Positions 11,378 through 22,584 of a stretch of 64,000 bases of DNA are shown here, in pieces. Numbering within the stretch: the stretch's first letter is position 1; every line of letters begins with the position of its first letter. Under the pieces are notes generated by a model that was not told the origin of the DNA, made no database searches, and worked only from the letters and a program-made list of their open reading frames with translations. The position numbers and the translations under genes are program-made. Source of the stretch: Leptospira johnsonii (GTDB taxonomy: Bacteria; Spirochaetota; Leptospiria; Leptospirales; Leptospiraceae); the NCBI RefSeq assembly GCF_003112675.1, contig NZ_BFAY01000006.1:186001-250000 (forward strand). The letters run 5' to 3'.

Positions 11378-13333
11378 ATGATAAAAAGGCTACCAACAAA
11401 CCTTAGGATAATTTTATTTTACTCTTTTTGTTTTTTGATCCTTTTAACTATTTTTAGATTTGTATTACTCTTTATCTACTTTTCTAAACTGGGGAACTCC
11501 TCAATTAGCGAAGTAATTAACTCATTTTTAATTGGGATACGTTTCGACCTATGCGTGATCTCCATTGTGATCGGGTTATCTTGGATCTTATCATCTTTTC
11601 ATTATCCGAATCGTTGGAAATACTACAGGTATATTTGGGGGATTCTTCCGATTCCATTATTCTTATGGATGACCGGACATTTGATCGGAGACACGATCTA
11701 CTTCGGAGAAGCTGACAAACATCTAGGATATGAAGGTTTTGTATTTTTAGGAAAAGACCTGATCATACTAATAGAAGCCGGGATCAAGAATGACACTTTA
11801 AAAGTGGTTCTGGGACTGATCGGAATATTTACGGGACTTCCTGCATTAATTTATCTTTTTATAAAATACAATGGATATCAATATTCTCCGGAAAATAGAA
11901 CCAAAGAATTAGCTCAGATCCCTATCTCCATCATCTTATTACTGCTTCTATTCCGAGGAGGGGTCCAATCTAGACCATTAAGGTCCACGGAAGCAATCCA
12001 TTCGGAAAATCCATTTTTAAACCAGCTCCCTTTAAACGGTGTATTCACCACGATCATGGATCTAAAATCCAAATCCATTCTTCCCGAATTACAAATGTCC
12101 AAAGAAGAATCGATCCGGATCGTACAAAATGAAATAGATTATGCAGGTGCAAAGTTTATAGATCCTGAATATCCGCTGTTAAGAGAAACTTCAGAGACAA
12201 GAAAAGAAACTCCTCCGAATATAGTGCTCATTCTTCTGGAAAGCTGGACTGGAAAATTCCTGAAGCCAAACGGAGACGGAATTGTAGGAGGAAGAGAACT
12301 CACTCCTAATTTTAATTCTCTCGTAAAAGAGGGTAGATACTTTCCTAGATTTTTTGCAACTGGCGGAAGGACAGTAAACGGACTCATGTCCGTTCTCACA
12401 GGAATTCCGGATCGTCCAGGGATCACAGTGGTGAGAACCCATCAGGTTCTAGGAAATTTCGGTGGTCTTGGATCCTTGTTAAGACCTTTAGGATATTCTA
12501 CTTACTTTGTGCATGGCGGAGATGTGGGATTCGATAATATGAGTTTTCTTTTTCCTCATTGGGGCTTCGACAATATCATCGGAAAAGAGGAAATCGAAAA
12601 AACTGGAAAGTATAAATCTGGAGCATGGGGATTTTACGACGGAGACGTATTAGAAGAATTACATAATACCATATCAAAAGCAAAACAACCTTTCGCAGCA
12701 GTCAGCCTTACATTAACCACACATTACCCCTACCAAGTACCGGATACATTCAAAAATATGTATCCGGAAACGATGAAGGATGGCGACTATTTTAATACAT
12801 ATCATTATTCGGACGAATCCATCGGAAAATTTATGGAGAAGGCGAAAAAGTCTCCCTACTTCAAAAATACCATCTTCATATTCGTGGCGGACCATACTCA
12901 TCATAGAGACCTGAATCCATTCGAAGATCGTAATATTCCTCTCCTAATCTATTCTCCTAAATATGTAAAGCCTGGATTAGATCCCAAGGTCTCTTCTCAG
13001 TTGGATGTGATCCCTACTATCTTAGGGCTCGTAGGCAAGAAGGTAAAATTTTCTTCCTTCGGTAGGGACCTACTTTCTAATTCTTCGTATTCTAGAACCG
13101 GCGGTTCTTATTTTGCATTTTCCAGCGTGATCGGCTGGATCGAGAACGAATATGCTCTTTATAGGTCCACGGAAGGTGAACTCCGAGAAGCCTATCCTAT
13201 GCCTTGGAGCGAAAACAAGTCCAAGTGCGCCTCCATTAAGGAGACCTGCGATCAATATGAGCAGAGGGCCAAGGCGTTTCTAAATCTGAGCTATGAGCTT
13301 TTAAATACGAATCGGATCTTCCCGGAGAAGTAA
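11378..13333 (+). CDS. LTA-synthase-family membrane sulfatase/phosphoglycerol transferase
   Basis: This 651-residue protein has five hydrophobic spans in the first 210 residues, then a large extracytoplasmic alkaline-phosphatase-fold domain. Family marks are ILLESWTG with the metal acidic residue, ATGGRTVNGLMSVLTG with the expected nucleophile Thr332, and the late metal site FVADHTHH. Relatives transfer phosphoglycerol or phosphoethanolamine to glycans or lipids in the envelope. Spirochetes such as Leptospira are diderm, so a periplasmic glycan or lipid decoration role is likelier than lipoteichoic acid synthesis. It starts two bases after feoB. Confidence 0.85.
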   Translation: MIKRLPTNLRIILFYSFCFLILLTIFRFVLLFIYFSKLGNSSISEVINSFLIGIRFDLCVISIVIGLSWILSSFHYPNRWKYYRYIWGILPIPLFLWMTGHLIGDTIYFGEADKHLGYEGFVFLGKDLIILIEAGIKNDTLKVVLGLIGIFTGLPALIYLFIKYNGYQYSPENRTKELAQIPISIILLLLLFRGGVQSRPLRSTEAIHSENPFLNQLPLNGVFTTIMDLKSKSILPELQMSKEESIRIVQNEIDYAGAKFIDPEYPLLRETSETRKETPPNIVLILLESWTGKFLKPNGDGIVGGRELTPNFNSLVKEGRYFPRFFATGGRTVNGLMSVLTGIPDRPGITVVRTHQVLGNFGGLGSLLRPLGYSTYFVHGGDVGFDNMSFLFPHWGFDNIIGKEEIEKTGKYKSGAWGFYDGDVLEELHNTISKAKQPFAAVSLTLTTHYPYQVPDTFKNMYPETMKDGDYFNTYHYSDESIGKFMEKAKKSPYFKNTIFIFVADHTHHRDLNPFEDRNIPLLIYSPKYVKPGLDPKVSSQLDVIPTILGLVGKKVKFSSFGRDLLSNSSYSRTGGSYFAFSSVIGWIENEYALYRSTEGELREAYPMPWSENKSKCASIKETCDQYEQRAKAFLNLSYELLNTNRIFPEK

Positions 13334-13409
13334 GAGAAATTCTTCCCTTTCCGACCAGGTATTCCGATCTTAGTCTAAAGGGTCAGCCCCTTTCACTTCA
13401 GGAGAAAGA

Positions 13410-14423
13410 ATGTCTTTTTCGAAAAGTTTTCGTTTGGAAGAAAAATGGGAGATAGGTCCGGTTTCTTCCCCATTTATAATCGCTGAGATCGGATTAAATC
13501 ATAACGCAGATCCGGAATTAGGAAAGAAAACCATCCAAGCCGCGAAAAAAGCGGGAGCAAACGCAGTAAAATTCCAAACCTATAAGACCGAGAATTTTTT
13601 AGATATTAAAAATCCTAAGGCGAAAGTACTCGTGGATATCTTCCAGACCTACGAACTTTCCGAAAAACTTCATATTGAATTCCAAAAAACTGCAAAAGAA
13701 GAAGGGCTTTTCTTTTTTTCCACTCCTCTTGATCCAGGAAGTGTAGACCTTTTGGTAAACTTGGGAGTGAAAGCTCTTAAGATCGCAAGTGGAGATATAG
13801 TGAATAAACAACTTCTGCAAAAATGTGCAGGCACGGGACTTCCTTTATTCTTGTCCAGCGGCGCCGCCGAAGGTTTCGAAGTCATTCGCGCGTTGGAACT
13901 TTTGGAATCCGAAAAAGTGAAAGATCTTGTATTATTCCATTGTGTTTCCCTTTACCCTACTCCACCCGAAAAAGCGAATTTGCAGACTATTGAATATTAT
14001 AAAAATATATTTAATGGCCCCCTAGGTTTTTCGGACCATACTGCCGGAAGTATTGCAGGTGCGTTGGCAGTATCCCTAGGCGCAAGCGTTTTAGAAAAAC
14101 ATTTCACTCTAGATAAAACTCTTCCCGGTCCGGACCATACCATTTCTGTGGATCCTTCCGAACTAAAATCCTATGTAGAAAATGCGAAACTTGCATTTCA
14201 AATGAGAGGAGAAAAGAAGAAGATCGTGCAACCTGCGGAAGCCGGAGGCAGATTTTTCGGAAGAAGAGGATTATATGCAGATCAGAACGGAAATCCGATC
14301 GCACTACGCCCCGACCTAAGCCAAGAAGATAAGAGATATTTTGATTCGTGGAAGCTGGATGAGGCATACTCTATCGTCAAACAAAGTAAGGGACCGAAAC
14401 CGGGAGAATCTTTCATCTCTTAA
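13410..14423 (+). CDS. N-acetylneuraminate synthase family protein (NeuB-type nonulosonate synthase)
   Basis: This 337-residue protein shows the NeuB TIM-barrel signature: AEIGLNHNADPELGKKTI at the front, AVKFQTYKTENF, SSGAAEG, GFSDHTAG and LEKHFTLDKTLPGPDH. These residues place PEP, the metal and the N-acetylmannosamine-like sugar. It should make a nonulosonic acid (sialic, legionaminic or similar) from a 6-carbon sugar and PEP. The C-terminal SAF antifreeze-like domain appears short or degenerate. An AGGAG lies upstream of the ATG. No other nonulosonate genes are in the window, so the exact sugar is unknown. Confidence 0.85.
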   Translation: MSFSKSFRLEEKWEIGPVSSPFIIAEIGLNHNADPELGKKTIQAAKKAGANAVKFQTYKTENFLDIKNPKAKVLVDIFQTYELSEKLHIEFQKTAKEEGLFFFSTPLDPGSVDLLVNLGVKALKIASGDIVNKQLLQKCAGTGLPLFLSSGAAEGFEVIRALELLESEKVKDLVLFHCVSLYPTPPEKANLQTIEYYKNIFNGPLGFSDHTAGSIAGALAVSLGASVLEKHFTLDKTLPGPDHTISVDPSELKSYVENAKLAFQMRGEKKKIVQPAEAGGRFFGRRGLYADQNGNPIALRPDLSQEDKRYFDSWKLDEAYSIVKQSKGPKPGESFIS

Positions 14424-14424
14424 T

Positions 14425-15531
14425 ATGATCCGAAAAATCTGTCTTTTATTTACGGCTCTTTCTTTCGGCATATCCGCAGCTCCCAAGTCCTATGGTTCCT
14501 TGGGTTCCGAAGTGGATTTTTTGGATTTCGGAAAAGTGACAGTGGCGCCCTTTTCCTATTCCGTATCTTCTTCTTATGATGAAGAATACGGTGCATTCAA
14601 TCTATTCGATTCCAATCCTAAATCCTATTGGTATTCTTCCGGAGAAAATAAACCGGAATGGATCATTGTGGATTTCGGTTCTAAAAGGCTGATCAATTCC
14701 ATCGAAGTCTTGGTTCCTATGTTCCGAGGAAAAAGAGCCACCGACGAATATGAGATCCAAGTTCTTCATCAAGAAAACTGGAAAACTATTTTTAAGAATG
14801 ATAAGGTCGACTTAGTCAATCATCATAATCTTCCACCAATCGATGCATCCATTCTTAGATTATATTTTCCTAAAAAAGAAGAAAAGAGCATTGTGATCGG
14901 CGAATTTAAGATCCTGCTCAACGGCACCGTACTAAATTCGGTTTCCAACAGATTCACCGGATACCAATATCCTGTTCCTGATGGACTTCTTCCGGAAAAA
15001 GATTACCAACTTCCTGGGGCACCTAGAGAGTATAGGAATGGGATTCATAAAGGATTAGATATTTATTATAAAAGAGAAAAGATTGGCCCTCCCCGACGTT
15101 TAACCTTTGACGATGTTTTGGTGTCTCCTGCAGACGGAACTATCATCCGGGCAGATCTGGATTATTCTCCTATGACACTTTCAGAATTCCAAAGATATTC
15201 CGCTCTAGCCCAGAAAAACGGTGTTACGTATGTGGAAAAAGATTTTGGAGGCAGACAGGTTTGGATAGATCATGGGAACGGGGTTATGACCTCTTTCAAT
15301 CATCTTTCGTCTATCAAAAGAGGGATCAAACCGGGTGCAAAAGTAAAATCAGGCGAAGAGATAGGTAACGTAGGTAATTCGGGTCTTATGGGAGAAGCAA
15401 AAGGAAATGATGAAAACATTCATTTGCATTTCGAGATCTGGGTGGACGGAGAATATCTAGGAGCGGGAGTTCCTACCAGCCAGATCCGAAAGCTTCTGCA
15501 GTTTTTCTTTTCTAAATCGAATCTAAATTAA
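14425..15531 (+). CDS. Secreted M23-type peptidase with N-terminal discoidin-like domain
   Basis: The ATG one base after the neuB-type stop gives a 368-residue protein with a clear signal peptide (MIRKICLLFTALSFGISAA). Residues about 40-185 look like a discoidin/F5-8C-type sugar-binding fold (NLFDSNPKSYWYSSGENKPEW). The C-terminal half is LytM/M23-like: HKGLDIYY, VWIDHGNGVMTSFNHLS and NIHLHFEIWVDG supply the expected zinc and catalytic histidines. It probably trims or binds periplasmic peptidoglycan. Its last four bases overlap the convergent DUF4349 gene. Confidence 0.82.
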   Translation: MIRKICLLFTALSFGISAAPKSYGSLGSEVDFLDFGKVTVAPFSYSVSSSYDEEYGAFNLFDSNPKSYWYSSGENKPEWIIVDFGSKRLINSIEVLVPMFRGKRATDEYEIQVLHQENWKTIFKNDKVDLVNHHNLPPIDASILRLYFPKKEEKSIVIGEFKILLNGTVLNSVSNRFTGYQYPVPDGLLPEKDYQLPGAPREYRNGIHKGLDIYYKREKIGPPRRLTFDDVLVSPADGTIIRADLDYSPMTLSEFQRYSALAQKNGVTYVEKDFGGRQVWIDHGNGVMTSFNHLSSIKRGIKPGAKVKSGEEIGNVGNSGLMGEAKGNDENIHLHFEIWVDGEYLGAGVPTSQIRKLLQFFFSKSNLN

Positions 15532-16409
15532 AGGATCCCTTTAGATCTCAAATAGCCTAAAATTTTTATCCCGAAAAACCAAGTGATCCAGCCTCCCACT
15601 GCTGCAAATGCATATAGAAAGGAAAATAACAAGCCGTATTTGATTGTCCATTCCAGAGATATTTTACATTTTTTCAAAAAGGTTATAAATCCTCCGGATA
15701 CTGCGCCGGTTTCCTTTAAGGTGAATTTGATCGTACAGAATTCATTCTCCTGATCGAATTCGCCTAACTTCACTCCCAAGTCTTGTATCTTACCTTCTAT
15801 CTCTAAAATTTCTTTTTCCAGAGAGATCAATTCTTCTATCTTACCGTTCTTTCCTTTTAAACCCAAAAGACCTGCTTTAGATTTTTCCAAGGAGATTCGG
15901 GTAGCTGTGATGTTTTTGTACTCGTTTGTTTTGTCCGTCTTATTCACTGAAATGGAATCGATAACGCCTATAGTTTGGATGGACTCTACCACAGAATCGA
16001 ACTTGTCCGGGTTCACACCTATACCCAACTGTAATGTCCTTTTGCCAGGGAGTCCGGATCTTTGCTCGTATTGGATGACACCTTTTACATCTTCTACCAA
16101 CTTGCGGGTCTTCTTTTCGTTTTCATCAAACTCGGAAGTTTTGGAAGAAACTGCTGCAACCTTCTCATATTTTTGAGAAGATGCGCTGATGGTGGTTTTG
16201 TCCTGAGGAGCGTAAAACTTTTCCGATGCATAGTTTTTACGTCCATAATCGAAATTGATAGAGGAACCTTGTTCTTGGTTTACGATATTAGTTTCCGGAC
16301 CTACCGCATAACTGTAGATGAGCCTGATTATAAATAAAAATAAAAAAATCCCCGCAAATACTAATGAAAACTTTTTAACAAACTTAGAAACGCCGCTGAA
16401 TTGTTCCAT
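15528..16409 (-). CDS. DUF4349 domain membrane protein
   Basis: This 293-residue protein has an N-terminal membrane helix (about 14-33), an extracytoplasmic region with a long coiled coil near 170-215 (SLEKEILEIEGKIQDLGVKL) and C-terminal hydrophobic segments. The order, and the segment LQLGIGVNPDKFDSVVESIQ, match the DUF4349 family, whose members are envelope proteins of unclear role. It is convergent with the peptidase gene. Confidence 0.75.
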   Translation of the reverse strand: MEQFSGVSKFVKKFSLVFAGIFLFLFIIRLIYSYAVGPETNIVNQEQGSSINFDYGRKNYASEKFYAPQDKTTISASSQKYEKVAAVSSKTSEFDENEKKTRKLVEDVKGVIQYEQRSGLPGKRTLQLGIGVNPDKFDSVVESIQTIGVIDSISVNKTDKTNEYKNITATRISLEKSKAGLLGLKGKNGKIEELISLEKEILEIEGKIQDLGVKLGEFDQENEFCTIKFTLKETGAVSGGFITFLKKCKISLEWTIKYGLLFSFLYAFAAVGGWITWFFGIKILGYLRSKGIL

Positions 16410-16439
16410 CCTACCCTACTTTTTAACTGAAAAATTGAC

Positions 16440-17180
16440 TTATTGGACCCTTCTAGATTCCGATCGGATCCTTTGTAATAGGTCCGATTCCACAAGATTT
16501 CCGTTATGAAGGCATTTTTTATAATAAGAATTTCGAATATGGACCCTTTCCTCTTCCGTTAAAGACCAATCCGGTATTTCTTTTCTCATTCTAAATCCTA
16601 GATGAGAAAGCACAATTGCCACCGTTACAGAAATATTATAACTTTCGGTAAAACCGTACATCGGAAGTCTTAGGAATACATCCGCTTCTTCCATTGCGTA
16701 AGAAGATAATCCTTTTTCTTCGGATCCGAATAGTATTGCACTTGGTTTGTCTAAAGGTAAAGTATCCAGTTCGTAAGAATTTTCTAATGTATGCGGAGAA
16801 GTTCCCACGATCCTGTAACCTTTCTCCTTTAAACCGCTTATACAATGTCTAGTATTATCGAAATTTGGCTTTTGGTATCTATGAATCTGGATCCACTTTT
16901 GTGCACCCAGAGAAATACCTTCATTCGGTTTATAGGAGTTTCGATTTTCTATTACATGGATCTCTGTTAGGCCTAAACACTCCGAAGTTCTTACAGGAGC
17001 ACTAGCATTATAAGGTTGGAATATATCCTCCATTACAATTGTTAAGTACTTTGTACGATAAGAGGCTACTTCATGGATCTTTGAGACCTTCTCCGCCGAT
17101 ATAAGAGTTTTAAAATATTCTTCTAACTGGATCGCTTCCTCTAGATTTACAAAATTTGAATGTTCTTGCGAGAGTTTCAT
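16440..17180 (-). CDS. trmH: SpoU-family tRNA 2'-O-methyltransferase, TrmH-like
   Basis: This protein of about 246 residues has the three SPOUT motifs: motif 1 around NASAPVRTSECLG, motif 2 ILFGSEEKGLS and motif 3 SYNISVTVAI, with a C-terminal helical tail typical of TrmH. TrmH methylates the ribose of G18 in the tRNA D-loop using AdoMet. I prefer the ATG at 17178-17180; an in-frame TTG two codons upstream is the alternative. It is divergent from fliF. Confidence 0.85.
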   Translation of the reverse strand: MKLSQEHSNFVNLEEAIQLEEYFKTLISAEKVSKIHEVASYRTKYLTIVMEDIFQPYNASAPVRTSECLGLTEIHVIENRNSYKPNEGISLGAQKWIQIHRYQKPNFDNTRHCISGLKEKGYRIVGTSPHTLENSYELDTLPLDKPSAILFGSEEKGLSSYAMEEADVFLRLPMYGFTESYNISVTVAIVLSHLGFRMRKEIPDWSLTEEERVHIRNSYYKKCLHNGNLVESDLLQRIRSESRRVQ

Positions 17181-17366
17181 GTTCAAAATGTTTTATTTCC
17201 TAGACAAATCTTGAGAGAAAATCGAAAGCGCTCAGAATAACACTAAACATATATCAAGCAATTATGTACATCCGGATTTATTTTCTGCTTCGAAGTACAT
17301 TTCAAAAGGGATAATATAAAAAAACCGGAGAAAATAAAAAAATTCTAAAGTTTTTTTAAAAAGGGA

Positions 17367-17394
17367 TTGTACTTTGTTTCCGAAAATCTATTAT
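17367..17394 (+). promoter_or_regulatory. Putative promoter of the fliF operon
   Basis: TTGTAC at 17367-17372 and TATTAT at 17389-17394 are separated by 16 bases and lie about 30 bases before the fliF ATG, which has AAGGA just upstream. The string TATTATGTCCCC recurs with one change before fliN. The spacing suits a housekeeping-sigma promoter rather than a FliA one. Confidence 0.5.
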
Positions 17395-17424
17395 GTCCCC
17401 TATCTTGTCCGGTGGTGAAGGAAA

Positions 17425-19124
<1,700 letters not shown>

Positions 19125-19125
<1 letters not shown>

Positions 19126-20093
19126 TGAGTATCCTGTCCGGAAAAAGAAACCGGGCGGGACAGCTCCTCCGAATCCTGGGGGAGCATCTTCCCCCGGAAG
19201 TGTTTCGCCACCTTGGGCCTCAGGACACGTCGAAACTTTTAGAAAGTTTTCACAAGTCCGGCAAAATAGAAGCGAAACAAGAAAGAGAACTTTTAGGCTC
19301 CTTCTTAGAAGGACTCTCCAGCGTTCCTAAAGAAGGGATCGATCGAGACACCTTGGCTTTGATCCAAGAACTCGAAACCATCCTAAAAGAGGATCTGGTT
19401 AGAGAGCCGGAATGGTCCGAAGAACTCAAATCCTATACCAAGGATGAACTTTCCAAGATCGTAGCCGGAGAATCCGCAGACAGAATAGCACTTATATTCT
19501 GCTACGCGGATCCGGATACTTCTGCCAGAGTCTTGGAAGAATTTCCGGAAGAGACCCAGGAGGAGATCCTACTTGCTATCCGAAATTTGGATCTTTCCTC
19601 AGTGGGACTTTTGGACTCTTTGGAGAGGTTTTTACGCTTCAAGAAGGAAGTCCTAAAATCTCCAGGGTCCGGAGTTCCTACCAGGGACAAGGGTGGCAAA
19701 AGAGCCGCGGAACTTTTGGGCAAATTGGACCCCCAAGATTCCCAGAAATTATTCTCCAGGATACGCGAAAAGAGCCAGTCGTTTGCCGAAAATATAAATA
19801 AGCATTTCTTCCGAATGGAAGACCTGATGGATCTAAGCCGCGAAGCCCTAAACAAGTTTATGTCGGAACTCCATCCAATCGTGACCGCGACCGCTTTTAA
19901 AGGCACCGAACCGGAAACGAAACAGGTCTTACTGGAGAGGTTGGATCCTTCTCTCGCCTCCTCCATCCGATTGGAAGAAGATTCTATGGGACCGGTTTCT
20001 TTAGCAGAGATTGAAACCGCCCAGAATGGACTACTTGAAATTTTTAAGGAATCCGTAGAATCAGGAAGAATCAAGTTCCGGAGAAAGAACTAA
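19125..20093 (+). CDS. fliG: Flagellar motor switch protein FliG (divergent)
   Basis: This 322-residue protein is identified by its place after fliF and by two segments: RIALIFCYADPDTSARVLEEFP in the middle domain and the torque-helix region DLMDLSREALNKFMSEL with MGPVSLAEIETAQ at the end. FliG joins FliF to FliM/FliN and contacts the stator. The usual EHPQ motif of the middle domain is replaced by ESAD. The torque helix also appears altered compared with typical FliG, so this copy may be structural rather than the main torque generator. Leptospira genomes are known to carry more than one fliG-like gene. Confidence 0.85.
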
Positions 20094-20094
20094 T

Positions 20095-21018
20095 ATGTCA
20101 AAACTAGTCTTCAAACCTATCCAAATCGCGGACATGCAGGATCAGGTAGAGCTGCAAATTCCGGACAAATATAAGAAATTCCATAGGGACGAAGACGCCG
20201 AAGAGTTCGAGGTCGACCAAGAAGGAAATATTATAGAGCAATACCAAGGCCCATCCATCGAAGAGATAGAGGCCGAGCTCAACCGTTACAAAGAAGAAAC
20301 GGAAGAAAACATCAAAACAATGCTCGAGGACTCCCGCCGCAAGTCGGAAGAGATCGAGGAAGAAGGTCGTAAAAAAGCCTTCCAAATGATCCAGGATTCC
20401 AAAGAGAAGATCAAACTCGAAGAGGATTCAGGTAAGGCCAAAGCGGAACAGATCTTGGAAAGAGCCAAGATGGAAGCCGAAAGAATGATCAAAGAAGCCG
20501 AGATGAAAACGGCAGAGATCGAACATGAGGCTTACTTAAAAGGATTCGAAGCAGGAAGAGAGGTAGGTTTTAGAAAGGGACAAGGAGAAGTCCGACGCCT
20601 CATCGACCGTCTCGGAACCATCGTAGGTAAAGCCATCGATATCCGCGCTGAACTCATCCAGGCATCCGAAAAGCAGATGGTGGAGATGATCCTTATCATC
20701 GCTCGTAAGATCATTAAAGATGAGATCATCGAGCGTAAAGAAATCGTACTCAATAATATCAGAGAAGCCCTAAAACGTATCAAGGATAGGGACCGTGTGG
20801 ATATCCGGGTCAACTTTGCCGACTTGGAAATCACCACTGCCCACAAAGACGAACTTATCAAACTTATGGAGTCTCTTCGTAAGGTCAATATCTACGAAGA
20901 CTCTCGCGTCGACAGAGGAGGAGTCATCATCGAGACAGATGTTGGTGCCATCGACGCAAGGATCTCCACCCAGCTCAAAGAAATCGAAGAAGCAATTCGA
21001 AATGCGGAGCCGATCTAA
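20095..21018 (+). CDS. fliH: Flagellar export ATPase regulator FliH
   Basis: This 307-residue protein has a long charged coiled coil (about residues 60-150, rich in E and K) and a C-terminal FliH/V-ATPase E-subunit-like domain (VEMILIIARKIIKDEIIERK, VDIRVNFADLEI, GGVIIETDVGAIDARI). FliH dimers hold FliI at the export gate. It starts one base after fliG. The N-terminal region is longer than in enteric FliH, as in other spirochetes. Confidence 0.92.
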   Translation: MSKLVFKPIQIADMQDQVELQIPDKYKKFHRDEDAEEFEVDQEGNIIEQYQGPSIEEIEAELNRYKEETEENIKTMLEDSRRKSEEIEEEGRKKAFQMIQDSKEKIKLEEDSGKAKAEQILERAKMEAERMIKEAEMKTAEIEHEAYLKGFEAGREVGFRKGQGEVRRLIDRLGTIVGKAIDIRAELIQASEKQMVEMILIIARKIIKDEIIERKEIVLNNIREALKRIKDRDRVDIRVNFADLEITTAHKDELIKLMESLRKVNIYEDSRVDRGGVIIETDVGAIDARISTQLKEIEEAIRNAEPI

Positions 21019-21048
21019 TCCACCATTCACGTCCAAACTTAGTCTCCT

Positions 21049-21094
21049 ACCCGGCCGCCTAAAACCAAGGCGGTCGGGTCAGGGGGGTTTTCTT
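21049..21094 (+). terminator. Hairpin between fliH and fliI, possible intrinsic terminator or attenuator
   Basis: ACCCGGCCGCC at 21049-21059 pairs fully with GGCGGTCGGGT at 21069-21079 (one G-T wobble) around a nine-base loop. A G-run and a short T-rich tail (ttttcttt) follow. It lies inside an otherwise tight operon in the unusually long fliH-fliI gap. The weak T-run suggests partial termination or an RNA-processing site. Confidence 0.5.
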
Positions 21095-21216
21095 TGTAGG
21101 CACTTCGACAGGATTTCCATTCCATCCTTAAGTGACATAATTCAGTTATATTCTCATTATCACTTGACTCCGGGTAAAATCCCAGGGACAGTATCCGGTA
21201 TCTAAGAGCTAAGATC

Positions 21217-22581
21217 ATGATAGAGAAGAAGTTCCACGAAAAGGTAGACGTCATCTCCAAGTATTTCCTGATCTTGGACCGTACAGAAACCATCCGCAAG
21301 TCCGGAAGAGTCGTTCGTGTCTCCGGAAACGTAATTTATTCAGAAGGACCTCCCGATTCCAAGATCGGAGAGATCATGGAAGTCCAAAAAGCAGGAACAG
21401 AAGGTTACCTGCAATGCGAGATCGTAGGCTTCGAAAGCCATGTATATACACTAATGCCTTTGGGTCCCGTAGAAGGAGTGTATCCTGACGCATTCGTATT
21501 TTCTTCGGGAAGAAGTTTGAATGTCCCTGTAGGAAAAGAACTCCTAGGTCGGGTGCTCAACGGTGTAGGACGTCCAATCGATAAAAAAGGACTTATCATC
21601 ACTTCGGAAGAAAAATCTCCGGAAGGAGAAAGTATAAATCCTCTGGATCGACCTGTAATCCGGGACATTCTTCTTACAGGTGTAAGAGCGATAGACGGAA
21701 TTTTAACAGTAGGTAGAGGACAAAGATTAGGGATCTTCTCAGGTTCCGGTGTGGGAAAATCCAGCTTACTCGGTATGATCGCGAGATTCACGAATGCAGA
21801 CGTAAACGTGATCGCGCTCGTTGGAGAACGAGGCAGAGAGGTGAACGAATTTTTGGAGAGGGACCTTGGTAAAGAAGGTCTTGCAAAATCGGTAGTATTC
21901 GCTGCAACCTCGGACGCACCCAAAATGGAACAGGTCAACTGTGCCCTACTTGCCACTTCCGTTGCGGAATATTTCAGAGAACAAGGACTGCATGTAAACT
22001 TAATGATGGATTCCTTGACCAGGTTCGCGCATGCAAATCGGGAAATCTCGGTTTCCAATCATGAGCCTCCTATCACCAGAGGTTTTAGTTCATCTGTTTT
22101 TACTAAATTAGCAAAACTTGTTGAACGTTCCGGTACTTCCAAATCCGGAGGAAGTATTACAGGATTTTATACTATCCTGACTGACACAGACGAGATGGAA
22201 GATCCGATCGCAGACGCTGTGCGAGGTTATATAGACGGGCATATTATTCTTTCCCGTAAACTTGCGGAGAGAAACCATTATCCTGCAATCGATATCCCTG
22301 CTTCCCTATCCAGGGTAATGCAATCCATAGTAGAAGAAGATCAGTTCATGAGGGCCGGTATGATCCGAGAGCTTATCTCCACATATAATTCGGTGGAAGA
22401 ATTAATTCTACTAAATGCGTATGTAAGAGGGTCCGATCCGAAAGTAGATCTTGCCATCCGTAAAAAAGATAGGATAGATTCTTACCTAAAACAAAGACTT
22501 GCGGAAAGAAGTCTTTTCCCTCAGACCATCAGCGGTTTAAAAGATATCTTAAAAGAAGAAAGAGAAGAAGAGGAATTCTAA
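21217..22581 (+). CDS. fliI: Flagellum-specific export ATPase FliI
   Basis: This 454-residue protein has the F1-like ATPase core: Walker A GSGVGKS at residues 176-182, GERGREVNEFLERDLG, and the Walker B segment LMMDSLTRFAHANREIS. FliI hydrolyses ATP as a hexamer to help deliver subunits to the FlhA/FlhB gate. It is spaced 198 bases from fliH by a hairpin-bearing gap and four bases from fliJ. Confidence 0.96.
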   Translation: MIEKKFHEKVDVISKYFLILDRTETIRKSGRVVRVSGNVIYSEGPPDSKIGEIMEVQKAGTEGYLQCEIVGFESHVYTLMPLGPVEGVYPDAFVFSSGRSLNVPVGKELLGRVLNGVGRPIDKKGLIITSEEKSPEGESINPLDRPVIRDILLTGVRAIDGILTVGRGQRLGIFSGSGVGKSSLLGMIARFTNADVNVIALVGERGREVNEFLERDLGKEGLAKSVVFAATSDAPKMEQVNCALLATSVAEYFREQGLHVNLMMDSLTRFAHANREISVSNHEPPITRGFSSSVFTKLAKLVERSGTSKSGGSITGFYTILTDTDEMEDPIADAVRGYIDGHIILSRKLAERNHYPAIDIPASLSRVMQSIVEEDQFMRAGMIRELISTYNSVEELILLNAYVRGSDPKVDLAIRKKDRIDSYLKQRLAERSLFPQTISGLKDILKEEREEEEF

Positions 22582-22584
22582 TCG

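Noticed and set aside
20795..21205. Forward open frame across the fliH end and the fliH-fliI gap
   Set aside because: It begins inside fliH in another frame with no ribosome site. The part in the gap reads through the hairpin and shows no protein-like pattern.
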